Part shown: piece by piece, positions 1 to 11,800 of the stretch | Layout of the letters: each line of letters opens with the position of its first letter | How positions within the stretch are numbered: the first letter of the stretch is position 1 | NCBI GenBank assembly: GCA_940337035.1 | Contig: CALNHX010002674.1 | Coordinates: forward strand, 1-64,000 | Direction of reading: 5' to 3' | DNA: 64,000 nt | Source: Agriotes lineatus | Lineage: Eukaryota; Arthropoda; Insecta; Coleoptera; Elateridae | Position numbers and translations under genes: made by a program | Notes under the pieces: generated by a model | Told to the model about the DNA's origin: nothing | Seen by the model: the letters and a program-made list of their open reading frames with translations, nothing else | Databases searched by the model: none

Positions 1-459
1 AACATTTTCTTAAAATTTCAAATATTGTCGTTTTAGCTTATAACTAATTTTGTTCTATATCGTTGCACTCGCAAATGTTTTTAATTTCACAGCTCTGCTT
101 TTGCACTATGTTTTTAATTATTAACGCACTGATTTTTGAGTTCCGCACTTTTCACGTTGCTTGCTTTTATTCTGTTGCCTCCATTCAGGAATTGCTCTTT
201 GCAATTTTCTAAATTTTCCTTCATCTTGCTTCCCCCTTCTGCTTGCTCACAATTTTCACTGTTCTTGGCTTTTATTGATAACTACGCTTGTTTTTGCACG
301 TAATAACCTTTTTGTGTCAATTACTTTCGTTCGGTGCACAAACCTATTATTTTTAATTATATTACTTTATTCACAAGCCAAATTTAAACCTCTGAAATAT
401 GCTTTGCCTTTGCGTGCCTTTATCTGACTAATCAATGCATTTAATATTTTTATTTTTAT

Positions 460-914
460 GTACTGTTTGAGGCTTTCGCGGTTACTCGAATTATTCTCCT
501 TAGCATAGAATTTCGGCTTAGACCGCGTAGTATTTGTAGATGAACACCCAGCATTCTCTGGCTTAATGTGCCTTGTGCACCTTGTGAAGTCGAGCAAAAA
601 CCCGCGCGATGGCCATGCTCTTTGGTGGCTCGTGTTGTTTGAGTCGCACTGTGCGACTTTCACTCTGATGATGCAAGCTGCAAGGTCTTGCGAAACGTTA
701 GTGAATATGGATGCACAAACAGCAAAACGGCCAAATCTGCCTAAGTATCCTCGTTCTCAAGATACTCAAACAACACGAGCCACCAAAGAGCATGGCGATC
801 GCGCGGGTTTTTGCTCGACTTCACAAGGTGCAAGGCACATTAAGCCAGAGAATGCTGGGTGTTCATCTACAAATACTACGCGGTCTAAGCCGAAATTCTA
901 TGCTAAGGAGAATA
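460..914. mobile_element. Minimal Penelope-like element: inverted pair of terminal repeats
   Basis: Positions 460 to about 640 are the reverse complement of the terminal (pLTR) sequence of the full Penelope-like element at 27490-27785. Positions 647-914 are the same sequence in forward orientation, so the two halves form an imperfect hairpin with no reverse transcriptase between them. The plus half reads in frame with the first 80 or so residues of the 906-aa Penelope protein. The same 12 bases, ATTTTTATTTTT, lie on both sides (446-457 and 915-926) and look like a target-site duplication. This is probably a heavily 5'-truncated insertion made of terminal sequence only. Confidence 0.75.
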
Positions 915-1390
915 ATTTTTATTTTTGTTTAAAATTGCAATTATATCAAATATCCCAACTCGGTGCTTTATTGACTCGGTTAAATATTTTGCACTGCGAA
1001 CAGAGCCAAGTTGTGGGCTTAATACCATTTCAATATTCAGAATAATTTTTTATATCGGTAGTAACCCAGTTTGTGCTATCCTTCCTTCGGCTTGAGCTTA
1101 TAGGAAAACAAATATCAAAATAATAGTAAATTGTATTTAGAAAGCATTCATACTTATCATTTGTGCTTTCTGATTGGTAGACTTCCCCCCAAGTTTCATA
1201 GTGTAAAAAATTTTGAAATCTATATTGTTTGGCGTAAAGAACCTTTTTTTAATAAAATTTTGTGTTCTATTTAGCTTACTTACAATAATAACAAGACTTT
1301 GACCATAGTGATCTGATATATCAGTTATATGATTCTTAAAAATTACCTTACTAGGCAGAATATTACTATAGTTATTTACTATACAAGTGG

Positions 1391-1495
1391 GATAAGAGCA
1401 TCATTAATATACGTGTGTGTAAGTTACTAAGGAGTGCGTAGCACGAGTTATGTAAGCATACAAGTATATTAATGATGCATTATCACACATGTATT
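1391..1495. repeat. Inverted repeat (imperfect palindrome)
   Basis: GCATCATTAATATAC near 1399 is matched by its inverse GTATATTAATGATGC near 1468, and the match extends outward into GGATAA / TTATCA. It could be a small foldback element. No coding potential is seen between the arms. Confidence 0.45.
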
Positions 1496-1607
1496 GTACA
1501 AAATTTTATCTACGACTGCTTCAAATTGAGAAAAGTGCGTTAAGAGAAATGTCAGATCTGTCATTTTCAAAAATATTTTAGTAGGCAAATGCCATTATGT
1601 CATTCAT

Positions 1608-1722
1608 TTGACACTATTTCAGTTAGGTTAATAAAGCCATTACACGACTCGGTTAGGTAATAAAGCCATTATATAACTGAGTGGTGTAATGAGCTTAATT
1701 ACCTAACAGAAATAGTGTCAAT
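1608..1722. repeat. Small foldback element (MITE-like)
   Basis: The left arm TTGACACTATTTC..GTTAGGT and the following AATAAAGCCATTACAC are matched, inverted, by GTGTAATGAGCTTAATTACC and CTAACAGAAATAGTGTCAA. The arms are about 43 bp with a short centre. There is no ORF. Confidence 0.5.
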
Positions 1723-1883
1723 TTTTTTTAAAGACTCATTTATTTGCAATCTGCTGCAGAGCAATAAGCAAATCAGATAATTATAGAAATGTAACATTGC
1801 ACTGGAAGTAACGTGTGAGAGAACGTCCTATGACGTTCCTCTTTGTGATTAACTTATATAAATAATTAAAATGAATTGAATAA

Positions 1884-4563
1884 TTAGTAACGTGTGGGTA
1901 GATCTAGCGGTTTAAAGCATTTTAGTCTGCGCACATCAGCACTATTGTCGAGTAAGTTTAACGCTAACGGATTCGGATGTGTTTCTAATCTCTGAAGATA
2001 TTTTACACTGCACTGAACTATCTCTTCTTTCACTGATGGCACTTTCAAGTCGTTAAGTATTTCTTTATTAGGAACGAAGTAGGGCGCGTTGGTGATTATG
2101 CGGAGCATGTTAGATTGGAAACGTTCCAGGATTTCTATATTTGAGTGCGATGCCGTACCCCATAACTGGATACCATAGCTCCAGATTGGTTTCAGCACAC
2201 ATTTGTAAACAAGTAGTTTGTTGGCAAGCGACAGCTTCGAGTGGCGGCCAAGTAACCAGTAATATTTTCTTAGTTTTAGGTTGAGCTGTTTCCTCTTTGT
2301 CCAAATGTGTGTTCTCCAATTTAGTCCTTTATCTAGGTGCATGCCAAGATACTTAACACAGTCAGCTTGGGGAAGGAGAGTTCCATCCATGTTAATGTTC
2401 GGCGTGGCGCCTCGACGTTTAGTAAAAGTAATTTGCACGGTCTTGGAACAGTTGAGTTTAAAGCGCCATTTTTTAAACCAATCACAAACGTCATCGAGGC
2501 TTTGTTGCAAAGTTTGTGCGGCGATGACAGAGTCATGATGTGTGACAAGAATTGCCGTATCGTCAGCGTATGTCGCGGTAATTGCATTGGGATTCGTAGG
2601 TATATAGGACATACAGGACTGGTCCCAGAATGCTTCCCTGGGGAACTCCGGATTCGATGGGACAAAGATGCGAGATTGCTTCTCCGAACTTGACTTGAAA
2701 ATACCGTTCTTCTAGATATGATTTAATGATCAAGTAGTATGGGTGTGGTAGGATTCGCTTTAGCTTAAACAATAGGCCTTCATGCCAGACCTTGTCGAAG
2801 GCCTGGTTGACATCAAGGAAAATGGCTGAGCAGTAGTTTTTGTCTTCGAATGCTGCGTTAATGGTATCTACTATTCTATGTATCTGTTCTACGGTGGAGT
2901 GTCGGCTTCTGAACCCAAATTGGTGATCAGGAATCAGGTTTTCGTTGTCAAGGATGGGATAAAGTCGTTTCAGTAGAAGTTTGTCGAAAAGTTTGGAGAA
3001 GAGTGGTAATAAACTAATGGGTCGGTATGATGAAGGCTCGTTGGCCGGTTTTCCGGGTTTTGGGATAAGGACTACCTGTGCGACTTTCCACTGGACCGGG
3101 AAAAAACCCGTTCGTAATATGCTATTAAAGATCATCGTCACCACTTTTATGGCATTGGGGGGCAGTTCTTTCAGTATACGTCCAGTAACTAGGTCATATC
3201 CTGGCGATTTTTTACAGTGAGTGTTTCTAAGGATCATTGATTCAACTTCTGCAAATGAGAAAGGTTTGATAGGTAGAGAGAGTTGGAAAGGAGCCGTCAG
3301 ATAACTTACCACTTCATGATCGTCACGTTGTTCGTCGTCAGGTGGCAATGGTTGAAAAACTTCTTGGAGATGAGTAGCGAAAACTTCAGCTTTGTCCATA
3401 TCGGTGCGTGCCCATGGACCGTTTTTGTTGCGGATTGGAGGAACTTGCTGTTGTGGTCGGGTGAGGCAACTGGTAGCCTTCCAAAGGGAGTATTCGGTAT
3501 CTTCGGATGCGGTCAACCCGCTCAGGTATTCGTCTATGTATTTATTTTTCGTTTCCTTAATGAATTCCTTTAGGTTTCTACTGACAGTGTTTAATCTACG
3601 CCTGTCCTCTGGTGTTCTACTTTGTTGCCATATTTTTCGGAGTCTCCGTTTTTCCGCAATCTTTCTTTTAATATCAACTGAGCAGTTGCAATTTGTTTGT
3701 GTTTGTGATGAATGTGGAGTTGCTCTGGTAGCTGCCAAGTGTATACACTGGATTAGAGATTCTACTGCATTTTCTATATCGTTTGCACTTTTTAATGGGA
3801 TATTAGTAGTTAAATGGTCTTCGATAATTTCTCTGAAATAGTTCCAGTTTGTTTTGTAATTAGTAAGAGACGGCGGTTTCGTTTTACTTAGTATTAAAGT
3901 GCTAATCGTAGCTATTATGGGGCTGTGGTCGGAGGATAAATCGTAACATGGTGTGATGTTTAAGTAGCCTTGCGGAATTCCTTTTTTGACAAAAAAGTCC
4001 AGGAGGTCAGGGAGTTTTGCTGTATCTGTTGGCCAATAGGTAGGCTGATGCGTAGACAGAAAACTTAGTTGGTGCTGTTGCATAATGGAGAAGAGAATGT
4101 TGCCTCTAGGGGAAGAGATGCGCGATCCCCAATGGGGAGGTTTCGCGTTGAAATCAGCTCCAGCAAGGAATCTGCTGCCCAGAGAAGAGAAGTAGTCTTC
4201 AAAGCATTTCTTGTTGGGGGCCTGACTGGGTGGAAAGTATGCGGCAGAGACAGTTAATGGTCCGATCCAGTCTTCTACGGTTACACTTGCAGCTTGTATG
4301 AGTTCGGTGCAATATTTAGGAATTTCATGGTGCTTTATGTGATGTTTAATTGTAATTGCGGCTCCTCCTCGAGCTGTGCCAGAGGGGTAATTTGTGTTAT
4401 ATGTATCGTATCCGAGTATTTTGAAATAGGATCTTTCAGTGAAATGCGTTTCAGAAATTAATAATATATCTATGTTGTTGGTTAACAGGAATGCTTCAAC
4501 TTCCTGGTGATGATTAGCCAGTCCATTAGCGTTCCACTGTGCAATTTTAAGGAATTGAGCCAT
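1884..4563 (-). pseudogene. Jockey LINE ORF2: AP-endonuclease plus reverse transcriptase, one frame break
   Basis: The first frame (2563-4563, 666 aa) opens with an apurinic-type endonuclease. Visible motifs are QWNANGL, a SETHF motif (catalytic E), GADFNAKPPHWG and SSDHSPI (catalytic DH), covering roughly residues 5-225. A linker follows, then reverse-transcriptase motifs: KPANEPSSYRPISLLP, FGFRSRHSTVEQIHR, FLDVNQAFDKVWH and SGVPQGSILGPVLY. The frame is lost next to VLY near 2600. The second frame (1884-2612, 242 aa) resumes at NPNAITATYADDTAI, which carries the YADD active site, and runs through the thumb region (PIWSYGIQLWGTAS) to the stop. The junction fits a small deletion that removes a few codons and shifts the frame. 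Without it, ORF2 would be intact. Confidence 0.9.
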
Positions 4564-6086
4564 TATTTCTGATTATTGTTCACTAATTGTCGTACCAGAT
4601 CTTTCAGATCTTTTATCTCTTCCATGAGGTTGTTAATCATGAGTCGCTGAGAGTCTATTGTTTGTTGCATGAAGGTTACAATGTCAGTTGGGTATTGAGT
4701 GAAGTTTTGGCAGTCTTGTTGAAGAGGCGTTGCGTTGGTCATTTGGACGCGGGGTACTTTAGTACGATCTGCGTAGGTCATGATGCCTGAACTGGTTCTA
4801 TTTTGGATAGCATTATCTGCGGTTATAATTGATTGTTGGGCCTGAGTGGTTCCGATGCGTCTATCTCTGATGGGGGGAAATCTTCTGTTCTTAATCTGTT
4901 TGTAGACAGTACATCCTCTATAGTTGGCAGGATGTTCGCCCAGGCAGAGCACACACTTGGCTTTACTTCCATCATCTTTCTTTTTAGTGCATATGTTGTA
5001 ATCGTGGTTTCCTGCGCATTTTACACATCTAAATGGGCGGGTGCAATAATTGTGGGTGTGGCCGTAACATTGGCATCTTTTGCATTGAGCAATATCTCTC
5101 TTTTGATGTGGGGGCTCGACCTTTACGATGGCAATTAATAAGGAGGTGATATTGTAAACATCTTTGTTGTTGCTCTGTTGTTTGAGGTCTACAAAGAATA
5201 GATTTAATGGAGTCTTTTTAGTACGATGCTTAACCGGATTGACGCTTTTGACCTGGTGACCAAGAGATGTTAGGGCCCCTTTTATTTCTTCTTTATCGGT
5301 GGTATGATGAAGATTTCTTATTACTATTCGATAAGACTTATCCTCCGGAAGAATAAATGTGTGCCGGATGACATTATTTTTATCTAGTATTGTTTTGACT
5401 AGTTTATATTTTTCAACTGTCTTGAGTAGCAGCTTGACAGAGCCGCCTGACATTGCTTGATATTGGTAATCATCTTTTTCTAGATGGGAATCAAGAAGAT
5501 TTATAAGTGGGATTATATTTGCAACATAGTGTATAAATATAGGAGGGGGTTTGGGTATCTTTTCTTTAATTTCGTTTTGCAATGAAGTAGTCAGGGTATC
5601 TTCCTCTGTATTCGTTAATTGTTCGAATCGATTATTTGTTGTGACTGGATTAGAATTTTCCTGAGTTCTAGCCTGAGTATTTCGTTGAATGGTTGATGGA
5701 TTAGATCGCTTCCTCTTTTGCTTTCGGGTTTTCATTTCCTGAAAGTCGTTTGGTTTTAAGATGGTTGTTGATTCTTCACTTGTAACAAATATAGTCTCAG
5801 CATCTAGAGCAGGGGTGGTTGATAAAGAAGGAAAACCTAGTTGCATTGGTTCCACTCTATTCCAGTCCGAAAAAGTTGATTGAAAATTAGTTGCTGGCCG
5901 TGAAGATGAGTTTAATTGTTGGAAAATTGTAGGATGTGATGAGTGAAATTGTTGGGGTTGCTGCCAGAAGTTAGGGGTCGGTTGAGGGCTTATTATTTGA
6001 GGTTGCGGTTGAGAATACCACTGTGGATGAAATTGCGATTGCAATGCGCTCTGCATTATTTGAAGGTACATTGTAGGGTCCGACAA
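4563..6086 (-). CDS. Jockey LINE ORF1: gag-like nucleic-acid-binding protein
   Basis: This is an uninterrupted 507-aa protein. The first 100 residues or so are rich in Q, P and N. A central stretch (roughly residues 185-330) resembles the RNA-binding domain of arthropod Jockey gag proteins. About residues 333-390 hold three CCHC-type zinc knuckles (CKRCQCYGHTHNYC, CVKC..H....C, CVLC..H....C). The C-terminal end is a short coiled-coil-like tail (IMEEIKDLKDLVRQLV type). Such proteins coat the element RNA and bring it to the nucleus or chromosome. The ORF1 stop overlaps the ORF2 ATG, suggesting that ORF2 is translated by reinitiation. The ATG at 6086 is the first in frame. Confidence 0.85.
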   Translation of the reverse strand: MSDPTMYLQIMQSALQSQFHPQWYSQPQPQIISPQPTPNFWQQPQQFHSSHPTIFQQLNSSSRPATNFQSTFSDWNRVEPMQLGFPSLSTTPALDAETIFVTSEESTTILKPNDFQEMKTRKQKRKRSNPSTIQRNTQARTQENSNPVTTNNRFEQLTNTEEDTLTTSLQNEIKEKIPKPPPIFIHYVANIIPLINLLDSHLEKDDYQYQAMSGGSVKLLLKTVEKYKLVKTILDKNNVIRHTFILPEDKSYRIVIRNLHHTTDKEEIKGALTSLGHQVKSVNPVKHRTKKTPLNLFFVDLKQQSNNKDVYNITSLLIAIVKVEPPHQKRDIAQCKRCQCYGHTHNYCTRPFRCVKCAGNHDYNICTKKKDDGSKAKCVLCLGEHPANYRGCTVYKQIKNRRFPPIRDRRIGTTQAQQSIITADNAIQNRTSSGIMTYADRTKVPRVQMTNATPLQQDCQNFTQYPTDIVTFMQQTIDSQRLMINNLMEEIKDLKDLVRQLVNNNQK

Positions 6087-6640
6087 AATTTGGCATTGAT
6101 TGAGAAAGGTAACCGTTAATGTTTACCTGTGATCCTGTATTTGTCTGCATTGAAACGATTGTTTAGTTTGTTAAATTTAAATAAATTCGGCGATTTATCA
6201 AACTGACCACACAATCCAGGCCTTACGGCCGGGCACTAATCACGCTTACTTATCACCAAGTATCGTTGTGAACGTGTTTACTTCGTGAAAGTCAAATGCG
6301 TACTGATAGTGACAAATGAGTAACGTAATGAGTTACTTATCCCACTGGAGTAGATAAAAAATGTTATCAATTTGAGACTCAGTATTTGAACTGACCCTTG
6401 TCACACCTGTCCCGTGGTGCTCAAGACTAGTTATGGTCTGGCCAAGAGCTGCCGAAGTGAATTTGCTGAGGGATGCTCATGGTCAAACTTGTATCGTTAA
6501 TATCTATTAAAGCATTCAAACGCCTGTCAAAGGTGACGTTTAGTACACTGTAAAATTATTAGAAATCACAGCCTGCTCTAAGTCATGTTGAAAAAAGATA
6601 GACTGTATATACCTACATATGGTACTATTCTTTACTGCCA
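6087..6640. other. No gene recognised: Jockey 5' region and flank
   Basis: The first 200 bp or so probably belong to the Jockey 5' UTR. The rest shows no convincing ORF, tandem repeat or RNA gene. Confidence 0.4.
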
Positions 6641-6649
6641 TGCTATATC

Positions 6650-7680
6650 CATAACTACCTCCATGCTACAAGGTCTCTGGCAATTGCTTTGGCCTCTTAC
6701 CACTGCATATCTTTCTGCTTCACTGTTTCTTTAATTCTTTCTATCCAGGTCTGCCTTGGTCGTCCCCGGCTTCTTTTGCCCGTTGGCTTCATTTTCAGTG
6801 CCTGTCTTGCTACTCAGTTTTGGTCGAGCCTAGTTGCATGTCCAAACCATATTAGCTACATTTTCTGAACATTGGTTCTCATAAATAAAACTTTTAAATT
6901 GTTATTGCACACTTTGTTTTTCCTTAGATCATCCTTAAAAACCGAATTTCCATAGCCTGCAATCTGCTTTGGTGTTTGTTGATTAGAGTCCAGAATTCAC
7001 ACACATAGATTAACGTTATGATGTAGACTGATCTATGCACCACCACTTTAACTTCTTGTGAAATCTCTTTTTTTATGAAGTCGTTTTGATGAGATTTTTT
7101 CTTTTATTTCTAGGTCAATGCTTCTCATGCTTTCGTGGTGACTACCGGGGTATTTAAAACTATGAACTTGCTGAATTCGTACATCGTCGCTGTTTATTCT
7201 GTGGTTATGTTCTCCTTTAACTATAATCATGGATTTTGTCTTTCCTGCGTTGATCTTCAATCCCGTTACTTCCAATTCTTCTTTGTCAAGGTTAACATTA
7301 TACTGTAGATCTAATTGTGTTGTTCCTAATACTATGAGATCATTGGTGAATGAAAGCACTGTCAACATTACTAGTTCTAAATTCCAGTAGCCCATCGGGG
7401 ATGATCTCAGTTTTACATTGCATTTCTGAATTGCCTCGTCTCCCAATATTGTAAACAACAGAAGACTCAATGTACACCCTTGTCTTATTCCAGCTCTTGT
7501 TTCAAATGCCTCAGATTGTTCTTGTCGTATTCTTATAACATTCACGGTTTTGGCATATCGGCCTTTAATAGTTTTCACCAATTCTGAATTGACATTCCTT
7601 CCTTCTAGAAGTTTCCATATTTTTATTCTGCTCACTTCGTGAAGGCCTTTTCTCGAACCCGGTATATATTGCAATTTTGC
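6650..7680 (-). pseudogene. LINE reverse-transcriptase remnant (3' half)
   Basis: Minus-strand translation (7048-7674, 208 aa) contains reverse-transcriptase motifs: RAGIRQGCTLSLLLFTI (the usual RQGCPLSPLLF), then SFTNDLIVLG in place of the FADD active site, then GLKINAGKTKSM and FKYPGS. The YADD/FADD box has become FTND, so the enzyme would be inactive. Downstream (6660-6850), degenerate minus-strand sequence reads as GHATRLDQN and GKRSRGRPRQTWIERIKET, the C-terminal tail typical of many insect LINE reverse transcriptases. The endonuclease half is missing. I cannot assign the clade with confidence. Confidence 0.75.
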
Positions 7681-7749
7681 CTTACCATAAAATGGAAATT
7701 AAAAAGAATATCCATGAAGTGACACAAGATCGTTTATTTCAAATTATTC

Positions 7750-8622
7750 TACCGGGTGCTGACTTGCGCGACGCACCATAGGAATTTGCATAGTAAATTC
7801 TTTATGTTCAATTATTTGCTCCCCTAATTATTTTAGAGCTTAAGTGTACATACATTTTTTGTAGAGACAAAAATACTGCACCCATTCATACTGTTGCTAA
7901 CAATTTTTCATTTTCCGGAACTGAAGAAATGCAAAAAACAAACTAGCATTTTCACAAAAATCAGTGATGCCATGGAATTATTGAAACAAGCTAATGCCAA
8001 TGCAAATGCGTGCGGAGCTACAATATGTGTTGTTTGTTTGTTTGTCATTGATGTTTCATTATTAATTATGTTCTGCTTAATGTCTCTAAGGTACCCAGAC
8101 CTTGTCCATCATAACAAAAATGGTTTTACGAGTATGGTGGACGTTCGTTAACTAAGCTCCTTGTTTATTGTAAAATATCCGTATCGGCAAATTCCAAACA
8201 GTACAACCATTAAAAGACTGATTTATGTTAAGTTTAAACGACAGGCACGTTATTAAATAATTGTAGGTGTAATAATGAGGTTCAGAACTTACACCAAAAC
8301 GAGGAAAAACGACAATAAATTCAATCTTTTGACGGCAGTGACTGGATGATCGCCCCGCACGCACTTGCGTTGGCATTGGCTTGTTTCAATTAATTCCATG
8401 GCATCACTGATTCTTGTAAAAATGCTAGTTTGATTTATTGCATTCCTTCGGTTGTGGAAAATAAAAAATTGTTAGCAACAGTATGAATGGATGCAGTATT
8501 TTTTTCTCTACAAAAAATGTATTTACACTTTAGCTCTAAAATAATTAGGGGAGCAAATAATTGAACATAAAGAATTTACTATGCAAATTCCTATGGTGCG
8601 TCGCGCAAGTCAGCACCCGGTA
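7750..8622. mobile_element. Non-autonomous DNA element with 270-bp terminal inverted repeats
   Basis: The left arm (7751-8020, beginning CCGGGTGCTGACTTGCGCGA) and right arm (8353-8621, ending TCGCGCAAGTCAGCACCCGG) are near-perfect inverse copies of about 270 bp around a 330-bp centre. A TA dinucleotide sits at each end (7750-7751 and 8621-8622), consistent with TA-targeting insertion of the Tc1/mariner type. The ORFs inside are repeat shadows with no recognisable transposase. Confidence 0.8.
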
Positions 8623-8862
8623 TAAACTTATAGAAAGCAAAACTCAAATTAGATGCTCCACCCTCTTGCTCCAAGCATTCTTGAGCCCGCTTGTAAACGC
8701 TTCTAGTGGCTCTGGTAATGACATAACTTGATTCCCTTTTCACCATCGTAATTAGCAAAAAAAATACTACTAGTTTGTGAACTTAACGGACCTTGTAGCT
8801 CCAATAATAACGAAGTTAGCAATAGTGCCGACTTAACTATGAAAACCGTGTATATATAAGCA
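8623..8862. other. Unassigned spacer
   Basis: No clear gene. A minus-strand stretch (about 8630-8740) reads as a short uninterrupted peptide that I do not recognise. Confidence 0.3.
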
Positions 8863-11800
8863 CTACAGGCCATGGAGGCCTAGGAGTTTATTGGTTATTG
8901 TTCTCCATCCCTTCCTGCATGTCGCTTCTTCCATCCAGTTCTGCACGCCTATCTCCCTTAAATCTTCCTCTACCGCTTCCAGCCATTTTATCCTCGGCCT
9001 TCCTCTCACTTTGGTTCCTATTAGACTTCCCCGCAGCATGGTTTTTACCTGTCTCGTACTTGTTAACCTTTGGACATGACCTAACCACCTTATTCGTTGT
9101 GCTTTTATTATTTGCACTATATTTGGGTTCTTGTATTTCTCCGCAATCTCATCATTTGTCCTCCTCGTCCAGGTCTGTCCCACTTTCTGACCACCATAGA
9201 TTCGCCGCAATATTTTCCTCTCTCATCTCAGTAACGTTTCCTTCTCTTTTTTATTCACTACCCAGGTTTCGGAACTGTAAGTCACTTTCGGTCTGATCAC
9301 TGTGCTGTAGATTCTCACTTTTGTCCTTTGGGATAACTGCTTCGCACGTAGCACCGCGAGTAAACTTCCTGCGATTTTGTTACCCCGTACTATTCTCGCC
9401 TCTATTTCCTTTTCAGTGTCACTGTTTTGTGTTATCAGCGCCCCGAGATACACGAAACTGTCCACTTTCTCAAACTTTAACTTGATGTTATCAGTCACCC
9501 TTACTGTTAAATACTTTACATTTGTTCCACTTTTCTTTCTTCTGCCCATTTCCGTATATTTTGATTTTGTTTCATTTATTCTGAACCCCATTTTATTTGC
9601 TTCGTGCTGTAGCCTTCTTACTACCTTCTTCAGCTTCTCTTCTGATTTTGCTAGAATGGCCACGTCATCTGCATATGCGATACATTGGTGTTCTGTGTTG
9701 TAGATTGTTCCTGTTAGATTTATTCTGCTGTCGCGTATTATCTTTTCTAGAACCGCATTAAATAACAATGTTGACATCGGGTCACCTTGCCTTAGACCTC
9801 CTACTACTTTAAAAGCGTTTGTTTCTTGACCATGCACCCTGACTGTATTATCGGTTTTCTGCAACGTCATTTTAATTAATGCCACTAACTTTTTTGGTAG
9901 ATCTAAGTCTTCTAGTGCTTTATATAGCTTTACTCTTATTATGGAGTCGTAGGCCTGCTTAAAATCGATAAATATTGCGAATACAGTTTTATGAAACTAA
10001 TAAAATGTTTCCTGTACTGCTTCACAGTGAATATTTGATCGGTGACAGAGCGGTTGCTTCTAAAGCCGCACTCGTAATCTCCCAGAATTGCTGCTGTGTA
10101 AGTTTCAAGCTTCTCTTTTATTAAGATCGCCAGAATTTTGTGAGTTACATCAACTATAGCTATCCCCCTGTAATTTTCACAAGAAGTTTTATCCCCTTTT
10201 TTGTGTATGGGGACTATCATTGCTCTTGACCATTGTTCTGGCTCCTTCTCTTTCTGCCATATTTGCCTAATCAATTTGCATATGCGCTCGTGCAACTTTT
10301 CAACTCCGTATTTTATCATCTCTCCATTCCCACCTGCGCTTTTATTATTTTTCAGTCTTTCTATAACTTTGCGTACTTCTTCTTTGCTGGGTGGCTCTAT
10401 TACTCGTTTTTCTTGCTCTTTCTCTCTTGTGTACCTTCTACCTCTGCCATTTCTACATCATCCTCGTTGTTGTTATTCAGCAGCTCTTCAAAGAAATACC
10501 ACTTTCTGTCTCTTATCCTCTTGATAAAAAAATGTATTTGTTTTTTTAATTTTTCTTCAATTGTTTACATCCTGTTTTCATTGTACTCCCTCTTCTTTCT
10601 CCTACATATTTTCCTTATAACTGCTTATACTTTGTTCCGTCGTCTTACTTAACATAGTTTCTCTAGCACTTCTTTTTTCTTGTACTATTCCTCTACATTT
10701 TTTCATCGTACCAACTCTTGCTCTTCCCAGGTTTCTTACCGGTCAGCGTTTTCTTACTTGCCTTCCTGATGCTTTCTATCTGCTCCCATTCTTCATCTAT
10801 GCTTTGTTTTTTCTCTGCTTTGTCTAGAAGGTTGTCTATTTCCTGCTGATACTTTCTTCTCTTCTCTTCTCCTTGTAGTTCCGCTGCGTCATGATTTCCT
10901 TGCTTTCTGCCTTTGATTTTCCTTACATTTATTTTGACGTCTGGACTCAGCGTCGCCCTCACTAGGTAATGATCTGAGTCTGCCTCAGCTCTTCGGTAAC
11001 TCCTTATATTTTTAATACAATTTGCATGTTGAGCCTCTATTAGTATGTGGTCCATTTGGTTAACAGTTTGCCCATTTGAGGCCGTCCATGTCCCTTTATG
11101 AATTTCCTTCTGTTCAAACTGCGTTGTTCTTATAACCAAATTTTTATCTGTTGCGAAATCTATGAGCCTTTTTTCATTTTCGTTAGTAAGTTTGTGGTTG
11201 CTAAAGCTCCCTATCGTTGGCCTGTAAATGGTCTCTTTGCCAATTTTCGCATTGCAATCGCCCACTACTATTTTCATATCATATCTTGGGATCTCGTTGT
11301 ATACACGTTCTAGCTGCTCGTAAAATTGGTCTTTCACCTCATCCTCTTTTTCTTCTGTCGGCATGTGCACATTCATAATACTTAAGTTTCTGCGGATTTC
11401 TTTTACTCATATATATGCTATTCTATTCGATACATATTGCTTTGTATCCTATCACTAGCTGTTTATATTGTTTATTAATAAGAAAACCTGTCCCTAATCT
11501 TCTATTTTGCCCTCCAATTTTGAAGAATGTGTAATTCCCTATATCTATTATTTCATTTCCTATTTGGTTTGTTTCCTGCAGAGCCAGAATTCCTATCTTG
11601 TATCTCTCCATTTCCCATATTAAATTTTTAAATGCCCCCTCTACATTTGGTCCCCTGACATTCCAAGTTCCCAAGTACACAATGTCCTGTTGCCTCTTCT
11701 GTTTTACTGTTTCACGTCTGTCATCATATACATTATCCATCCTCTTTAGCCCTGTTTTGAATTCCCTACTCATTGTCCTTGATCGTGCTTGTGTCGTCTC
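8863..11800 (-). pseudogene. LINE family A: endonuclease/reverse-transcriptase ORF, frameshifted
   Basis: The ORF pieces, in order, are: 11423-11995 (second half), with YLGTWNVRG and LALQETNQIG, the start of an AP-like endonuclease; 10693-11376, with VVGDCNAKIG and SDHYLVRA, the catalytic D/N and SDH motifs; 9939-10319, with PIHKKGDKTSCENYRGIAI and GFRSNRSVTDQIF; 9223-9885, with GGLRQGDPMSTLLFN, then CIAYADDVAILA (YADD active site intact) and KVTYSSETWVV; and 8863-9210, with IRWLGHVQRL and GRPRIKWLEAV, a tail shared with many insect LINEs. Frame changes near 11400, 10500, 9960 and 9215 show that it is dead. Confidence 0.85.

Larger units (their letters stand above)
1884..6300 (-). mobile_element. 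Jockey-type LINE, nearly full length
   Basis: Two consecutive minus-strand ORFs, a gag-like ORF1 (4563-6086) and an endonuclease/reverse-transcriptase ORF2 (1884-4563), give the standard Jockey layout. ORF2 starts inside the ORF1 stop (TAATG overlap at 4561-4565). The 3' UTR after the ORF2 stop at 1884 is short and AT-rich with no long poly(A). About 200 bp upstream of ORF1 (6087-6300) could be the 5' UTR and internal promoter, but I could not fix the 5' end or find a clear target-site duplication. One frame break near 2600 is the only obvious damage, so the copy is young. Confidence 0.85.

Noticed and set aside
10201..10652. Plus-strand hydrophobic ORFs across the LINE A region
   Set aside because: They are antisense shadows of the purine-rich minus-strand LINE coding sequence. 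The same applies to many plus ORFs between 46900 and 50300.
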